A stretch of DNA of 32,833 bases. Origin: a bacterium. GTDB lineage: Bacteria > Bacillota > Clostridia > Lachnospirales > Lachnospiraceae. The position numbers and the translations under genes were made by a program. Positions within the stretch are counted from its first letter, which is position 1. Every line of letters starts with the position of its first letter. Below are positions 26,306 through 32,833 of the stretch, piece by piece. Location: contig JAUNGE010000041.1 in NCBI GenBank assembly GCA_030524675.1, positions 1 to 32,833 on the forward strand, read 5' to 3'. The notes beneath the pieces are model-generated. The model was not told the origin of the DNA. It was given only the letters and a program-made list of their open reading frames with translations, and did no database searches.

Positions 26306-27754
26306 TTATGGAATATATTTCAGAGGAACTCTCACTGTAAATGTGGTTCCCTCTCCCTCTTTACTCTGAATCCGGATAGCTCCCTGATGCATCTGAATCA
26401 CACTTTTCGTAATTGCCAGACCCAGCCCCGTTCCGCCCGACTCTCGGCTGCGTGCCTTATCTACTCGATAAAAGCGCTCAAATACCCTGCTTTGGAGTTC
26501 TTCCGGAATACCGATTCCAGAATCCGCCACCTTAATATAGAAAAACTTATGGTCCGCATCCAGTGTCACCCGCACCCATCCGCCGTCTACATTGTATTTA
26601 ATGGCATTTTCCACCAGATTATTGATTGCCAGCGATATTTTTACCTCATCTACCTCCGCTGTCACCTCACGCATACTCTCAAAAATCAGTTCCACATTTC
26701 TTTTTCTAGCAATCGGACGCAAGCGCTTCATAATCAACTCAATCACACTATTGATCTCTTTCTTCTCCACATTCAGCTCTGCGGCTGTCTTGTCCATTTT
26801 GACCAAGGAGAGAAGGTCGTCAATAATCTTGCTCTCTCTGTCAATCTCATCTGAAATATCGGACATAAATTCCTGATACAGCTCCACAGGGGCTTCCCCC
26901 ATTCCCATCAGAGAATCAGCCAGCACCCGTATCGAGGTGATCGGCGTCTTCAACTCATGCGAGACATTGGAGACAAACTCCTGACGCGCCTGGTCCAGCT
27001 GCTTCACTCTAGTCAAAGTGGTATTTAAAGCACAGCTGATTTCCCTGGTTTCCTGATACGTATTCACTTGAATATCCTCATCCATCTTTCCGTCCGCCAC
27101 CAGATTCAGTGTGTCAATCAGGCGTCGGAACGGCTTCATCAGAAAATACGCGCTTCCCAGAGCCAGAATCAAAACAATTCCTCCCAACAGCAATTCCAGC
27201 ATATATGCTCTGTCCAAAAGCTGTTCTTTTTGCGTCACAATATCCTCTGTTGAAGACGTGGCAACCAGAACTCCTTCTATCTGTTGTTCTGATTTATCTC
27301 TGTACACCGGAATCACAATATAAAAATAGTGTTCATCCTTAAAGTAATTGCTCTTATTTTCTCCCTGAAAACACTGGATTACCTGCTCTGCTACTGTAAT
27401 TCGTCCTGTGGAAAGCCCAAAGCTGTCATAAATAATCCGAAAGTTGCTGTCCACAGCGTAAATACGCCCATGAAACATATCTGCAATCAGCTGCATTTCT
27501 CCGGAAATCCCTGCATTTTTCGCCGGATTTGCCATATATCCGTTCACAGATATCTTGTTTCCTATCATCAGACATTGTGCCTGCATGTCGCGCATCTTGG
27601 ACTCCACCCTCTGCTGGCTGTTAAAATTTGCCAGAATCTGACTCTGTATCAGAAGGGGAATCACACCTGTCAGAAAGACCAAAATGCCAATCAATACCCG
27701 AAATGGAACTGCAACTCGCTTTACATTCCATTCCTTCCACAACATTCCTGCCAT
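26306..27754 (-). CDS. Membrane sensor histidine kinase
   Basis: The protein has 482 residues. Helix 1 (19-37) and helix 2 (186-206) frame an extracellular sensor region of about 145 residues (double Cache-like in size). A HAMP domain follows (207-255). HisKA has the phospho-acceptor His266 in VSNVSHELKTPITS. The ATPase domain has the N-box NNLVENAIKYN (378-388), G1 DSGIGIP (411-417), the F-box and GGTGLGLAI (440-448). All catalytic motifs are intact. I start at the ATG 27754 with AAAGGGG upstream rather than the GTG at 27787. The gene before it encodes an ABC exporter, not a response regulator, and none is seen in the window, so the partner must be elsewhere. Confidence 0.92.
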   Translation of the reverse strand: MAGMLWKEWNVKRVAVPFRVLIGILVFLTGVIPLLIQSQILANFNSQQRVESKMRDMQAQCLMIGNKISVNGYMANPAKNAGISGEMQLIADMFHGRIYAVDSNFRIIYDSFGLSTGRITVAEQVIQCFQGENKSNYFKDEHYFYIVIPVYRDKSEQQIEGVLVATSSTEDIVTQKEQLLDRAYMLELLLGGIVLILALGSAYFLMKPFRRLIDTLNLVADGKMDEDIQVNTYQETREISCALNTTLTRVKQLDQARQEFVSNVSHELKTPITSIRVLADSLMGMGEAPVELYQEFMSDISDEIDRESKIIDDLLSLVKMDKTAAELNVEKKEINSVIELIMKRLRPIARKRNVELIFESMREVTAEVDEVKISLAINNLVENAIKYNVDGGWVRVTLDADHKFFYIKVADSGIGIPEELQSRVFERFYRVDKARSRESGGTGLGLAITKSVIQMHQGAIRIQSKEGEGTTFTVRVPLKYIP

Positions 27755-27830
27755 TCTCCGTTCCCCTTTCCACCCGCTTTGTCGCACTGCAATCGTGTTT
27801 CCTGTCGTGCTTTTTCACTTTTCTATGCGC

Positions 27831-29603
27831 TCATCCGACTTCTTTATCCAGAGCATTGACAGACATATACAACTGATAATACTGTCCTTTCATCGCCATG
27901 AGCTGTTCATGATTTCCCTGCTCATTGATTTTTCCATCTGACAACACCAGAATACGGTCTGCATTGCGAATCGTTGTCAAACGATGGGCAATCGTGAGAG
28001 TCGTTCTGCCCACAGCCAGACGCTCCAAAGACTTGGATACCACCACTTCACTCTCATTGTCCAGAGCGGAAGTCGCCTCATCCAGAATCAGAATTGCCGG
28101 ATTCTTCAGAAACACTCTGGCAATACTGATTCTCTGCTTCTGTCCTCCAGAAAGCTTCACACCGCGCTCACCAACATACGTGTCATACCCATTTTTCAGC
28201 TCAGAGATAAACTCATGCGCGCCTGCCATTTTTGCTGCCTCAATCACTTCCTCACGGCTCGCGCCTGGACGGCCATACACAATATTTTCATACACCGTGC
28301 CAGAGAATAAGTACACATCTTGCTGCACAATTCCGATATTTGCACGCAGACTCTGCAGCGTCACTTTTTTATTGTCCTGTCCATCAATCAGAATCCTGCC
28401 AGATGTCGTGTCATAAAAACGCGGAATCAGATTGCACAGTGTTGTTTTTCCGCCGCCGGAAGGACCTACCAGCGCAATCTTTTCGCCCTGGCGAATCTTT
28501 AATGATACGTCTCTAAGTACTGCATTGTGGTCATCCGGATATTCAAAGCTGACATTCTCAAAAGAAATCTCACCTTTTACATTCTCCAAATTCTTCGCAT
28601 CTGGCTCATCGAAAATATCAATCTTGGAATCCATAATCTCCACAAAGCGCTCAATTCCTGTCATACCACGCTGGAACTGCTCGGTAAACTCAATGATTCT
28701 GCGAATTGTAGTCAAAAGTGTCGTCACATACAGTGTGTAGGCAAACAGATCCCCTGGCTCTATGCTTCCCTTCATCATCAGATAACTTCCGAGCACAATC
28801 ACCACCAGATACATCAGACCATCAAACAACCTGGTTGTCATGTTAAATCCGGCCATATAGTGATATGTCTCCGTCTTAATTTCCAGAAATTTATGGTTTC
28901 CCTCGCCAAATTTCTTAATCTCCATCTGCTCATTGCCAAATGCTCTCACAACACGTCCGCCAAGCAGACTGTCCTCAATCTGGGCATTCAGCTCACCGAT
29001 GTGATTTCTCTGCTTCTTAAACGCAGCTCTCATTCTCAAATTAAAGTAAGAACAGCTGACTGCCATCACCGGAATGATAAAGAAAAGAATCAAGGTCAGA
29101 GGAATGTTAATTTGAATCAAAATAATAAAAGAAACCACTGCCTTGATAAATGCAATAAAAAATTCCTCCGGACAGTGATGTGCAAACTCTGTCACATCAA
29201 ACAGGTCGTTGGTGATTCGTGACATAATCTGTCCGACTTTTACATTGTTATAGTAGGAATCGGAAAGTTTTTGGAGATGATTAAAAGCATCCGCTCTCAT
29301 ATCTGTCTCAATCTTCGCACCCATAATATGTCCCACACTCGACATATAATAGTTTGCCACCGCATCAATGATGCGCAGCGCCAGATATAAAAGACCCATA
29401 GAGCCAATCATTTTTCCCGTCACCAGGGCAACATCTTTCATTCCAATATTTGTGATATGACGCAATATCAGTGGAAGCACCATTTCACAGATTGTTGTCA
29501 GAGAGGCACAGCATAAATCCAGTATCAGCGTTTTTTTGTACTTGCTGAAATAGGGGAGGAACCGCCTCATCAGTTCCGTCGTTTTCATTCGTCTAGGTTC
29601 CAT
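27831..29603 (-). CDS. ABC exporter, fused permease and ATPase (probably homodimeric)
   Basis: The protein has 590 residues from the ATG at 29603, which follows GGAG by eight bases; a GTG one codon earlier is also possible. Six membrane helices lie in 1-310. The ATPase domain is canonical: Walker A GPSGGGKTT, Q-loop, signature LSGGQ, Walker B ILILDEA with Glu, H-loop IAHRLT. With both sites intact it can act as a homodimer, unlike the pair at 17552-21456. The substrate is unknown (lipid, peptide or drug). The mobile element begins about 100 bases upstream and may have replaced its original promoter region. Confidence 0.9.
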   Translation of the reverse strand: MEPRRMKTTELMRRFLPYFSKYKKTLILDLCCASLTTICEMVLPLILRHITNIGMKDVALVTGKMIGSMGLLYLALRIIDAVANYYMSSVGHIMGAKIETDMRADAFNHLQKLSDSYYNNVKVGQIMSRITNDLFDVTEFAHHCPEEFFIAFIKAVVSFIILIQINIPLTLILFFIIPVMAVSCSYFNLRMRAAFKKQRNHIGELNAQIEDSLLGGRVVRAFGNEQMEIKKFGEGNHKFLEIKTETYHYMAGFNMTTRLFDGLMYLVVIVLGSYLMMKGSIEPGDLFAYTLYVTTLLTTIRRIIEFTEQFQRGMTGIERFVEIMDSKIDIFDEPDAKNLENVKGEISFENVSFEYPDDHNAVLRDVSLKIRQGEKIALVGPSGGGKTTLCNLIPRFYDTTSGRILIDGQDNKKVTLQSLRANIGIVQQDVYLFSGTVYENIVYGRPGASREEVIEAAKMAGAHEFISELKNGYDTYVGERGVKLSGGQKQRISIARVFLKNPAILILDEATSALDNESEVVVSKSLERLAVGRTTLTIAHRLTTIRNADRILVLSDGKINEQGNHEQLMAMKGQYYQLYMSVNALDKEVG

Positions 29604-29719
29604 CACACTCGCTCCATTTTCTATAAAAATTTAGTCCATTTTCTATTCTATCGTATTTTTCTCCAAAAGGGAAGCCCTAAAGGGCGGCACTCATAAGACA
29701 GTATTAGAAATGTTTCGGG

Positions 29720-31659
<1,940 letters not shown>

Positions 31660-31703
31660 TCCTTTCCCGTCCTTTCCAAAGATAAAACTGAATAGCAAGC
31701 ATA

Positions 31704-31754
31704 GAGAACGGATAGCCGTTCTCGTAAAATGCCCGACTGCCGCCGGAGCATTTT
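31704..31754 (-). terminator. Two adjacent hairpins between mobC and tnpW
   Basis: GAGAACGG/CCGTTCTC (31704-31723, loop ATAG) is perfect. AAAATGC (31726-31732) and GCATTTT (31748-31754) form a second stem. On the minus strand the second ends in ATTTTA, a weak terminator tail for mobC. They fill the place where a relaxase gene would be expected. Confidence 0.45.
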
Positions 31755-31779
31755 GCTTGTTGGGAAGTATCCCAAACCC

Positions 31780-32121
31780 TCATTTTGTCAAGCCCTTGAA
31801 TTGCAATAACAGCCGCCGTTCCAGCCGCCAGACTTCTTCCACGACGCGCTTAATCTCGTCCATGTCGTCAGCGTAAATCCGCCCTGTTTCGTTGATACGC
31901 TTTGCAATCTGGTTGACGTTCACTCCAATTTTTTGAAGCTGCGCCGTATGCCCTTTGACTTCCTGTAAATCAAGCGTGATGATGTACCCGTCAATGAGCA
32001 TTTTCCGGGCATAGGCGGAGAGATTGAGCGTCGGTATCTGCTGCATTTTTTTCTCAATCAACGCCCGTTCTTCCTCTGTTACCCGAATAATGATTTGTAC
32101 GTTTCGTTTCCTGTTTTCCAT
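31780..32121 (-). CDS. mobC: MobC-family relaxosome accessory protein
   Basis: The protein has 113 residues. An N-terminal ribbon-helix-helix-like part (NVQIIIRVTEEERALIEKKM) is followed by LSAYARKMLIDG and the MobC signature LQKIGVNVNQIAKRIN. MobC binds oriT and helps the relaxase open the strands for conjugative transfer. AAAGGGGG about six bases before the ATG at 32121 sets the start; an in-frame ATG at 32172 has no such site. A relaxase normally follows within a few bases or overlaps; here only hairpins and tnpW follow. Confidence 0.85.
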   Translation of the reverse strand: MENRKRNVQIIIRVTEEERALIEKKMQQIPTLNLSAYARKMLIDGYIITLDLQEVKGHTAQLQKIGVNVNQIAKRINETGRIYADDMDEIKRVVEEVWRLERRLLLQFKGLTK

Positions 32122-32204
32122 GAGTAGCCCCCTTTCGCTAACAAGACGTTTGCAAGCGGCATTTCTGCCCACTTTGCGATATTTTTTCTTTCACTCCCTA
32201 CAAC

Positions 32205-32219
32205 ACCGCACATAGCGGT
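32205..32219. other. Inverted repeat upstream of mobC, candidate oriT arm
   Basis: ACCGC-ACATA-GCGGT is a perfect 5-base-arm repeat about 85 bases upstream of mobC, where oriT is usually found in mobilizable elements. The nick site cannot be assigned by eye. Confidence 0.35.
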
Positions 32220-32265
32220 TTTGCCAAAGAATTTAGAAAAATTTAAGAAAAAATTATAACAGGAC

Positions 32266-32294
32266 TTGACAAGATTAATTTTTCAATTTATGAT
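32266..32294 (+). promoter_or_regulatory. Promoter of the MarR-family gene
   Basis: TTGACA (32266-32271) and TATGAT (32289-32294) are spaced by 17 bases. The -10 lies inside a perfect palindrome, so binding there would block RNA polymerase. Confidence 0.75.
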
Positions 32295-32311
32295 GTATAT
32301 ACATCATAAAT
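32286..32311. promoter_or_regulatory. Perfect 26-bp palindrome, probable MarR operator
   Basis: The half-site ATTTATGATGTAT (32286-32298) is followed at once by its exact complement (32299-32311). It covers the -10 and the likely start of transcription of the MarR gene. MarR dimers bind palindromes of this kind, so autorepression is the simple reading. Confidence 0.75.
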
Positions 32312-32327
32312 CAGGAGGATTAGACGT

Positions 32328-32750
32328 TTGGGCAAGAGAATAGATAATACTGTATGTCACTGTTTAAAAATGCGGAGAAGTGCTGAAAATGTAATCCACT
32401 TTTATGATAATATCCTTGCACCTTCTGGTGTAACAGTAAGACAATATTCTTTGCTCCGGGCTATTTCTGAGCATAGTGGGTGTAATGTGCGTGAATTATC
32501 GGAAGCCACGTTGCTTGACCGTTCTACACTTGCGCGAAGTTTGAAGCCGCTTATTCAGACCGGTTATATTACAGACCAGAAAGCGTCTGGCGCAAGAGAT
32601 AGTGTCTTAGAACTCACAGACCAAGGCGTTTCTGTATGCAAAGAAGCTGCCGGTTTGTGGGAAATAGCGCAACATCAGTTTGAGTCTAAATTCACGGAAT
32701 CGCAGTTGCTAAATTTTGAAAATATGTTGACAATTTTGCAAGAATTATAA
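32328..32750 (+). CDS. MarR-family transcriptional regulator
   Basis: The protein has 140 residues with a winged helix-turn-helix of MarR type: VTVRQYSLLRAI, CNVRELSEATLLDRSTLARS (recognition helix about 62-75), and the wing KASGARDSVLELTDQG. Terminal helices form the dimer interface. The start is a TTG preceded by AGGAGG at a 9-base spacing. Four cysteines (10, 12, 52, 104) might allow redox sensing, but no known OhrR-like pattern is clear. The operator and promoter directly upstream point to autoregulation. No target gene is visible: the last 80 bases of the window, AT-rich, hold no gene. Confidence 0.88.
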   Translation: MGKRIDNTVCHCLKMRRSAENVIHFYDNILAPSGVTVRQYSLLRAISEHSGCNVRELSEATLLDRSTLARSLKPLIQTGYITDQKASGARDSVLELTDQGVSVCKEAAGLWEIAQHQFESKFTESQLLNFENMLTILQEL

Positions 32751-32833
32751 TTTTTAGCGCATAGATACATACAGCAAAAAGAAAGACTAACTATTAAAAG
32801 TCAATAGGTTTTTGTAAGATTTTTTTAATTCCT

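Overview
The window looks like chromosome of a gut Firmicute of the Lachnospiraceae type. The reasons are a choloylglycine (bile-salt) hydrolase, a CIRCE-controlled hrcA-grpE-dnaK-dnaJ operon, comEC next to holA, GerMN and 3D-domain envelope proteins, strong sigma-A promoters with 17-base spacers, and mobile elements (Tn4451-like serine recombinase with TnpW and MobC, Rpn nuclease, IS200/IS605 end) common in that family. No species is assigned.

Layout. 1-52 is the right end of an IS200/IS605-type element (end of tnpB plus the 3' hairpin of its omega-RNA). 223-2795 (minus) holds a bile-salt-hydrolase-like enzyme and a transglutaminase-like protein. 3224-4180 (plus) is an APH/choline-kinase-like phosphotransferase. 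4303-9268 (minus) is the class I heat-shock operon with CIRCE and promoter. 9640-11485 (plus) holds two secreted 3D-domain proteins, separated by a multi-hairpin repeat. 11651-16678 is an AT-rich accessory island: a small protein translationally coupled to a large serine recombinase that carries an extra C-terminal winged helix, an Rpn-family nuclease with an internal start and a tandem copy of its C-terminal tail, an uncharacterised gene, and gene debris. 16679-17362 is the N-terminal part of an ABC permease; its missing C-terminus lies 1.3 kb away on the opposite strand, and the same 33-base repeat marks both breaks. 17552-29603 (minus) is core-like: a heterodimeric ABC exporter, holA, comEC, a GerMN lipoprotein, a sensor kinase without a visible response regulator, and a third ABC exporter. 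29739-32219 (minus) is a reduced mobilizable element with TnpX/TndX-type recombinase, TnpW and MobC but no relaxase. 32328-32750 (plus) is a MarR regulator with a perfect palindrome over its own promoter.

The best leads are three. First, the Rpn nuclease: its internal Shine-Dalgarno and ATG define a 55-residue C-terminal product, and a separate, diverged 55-residue copy of the same segment follows 7 bases downstream, which suggests a nuclease with one or two self-derived antitoxins. Second, the ABC permease broken and rearranged at a 33-base repeat. Third, the omega-RNA end, whose guide is read directly from the flanking DNA beside the bile-salt hydrolase locus. All functional statements rest on motif recognition by eye; no database search was run.
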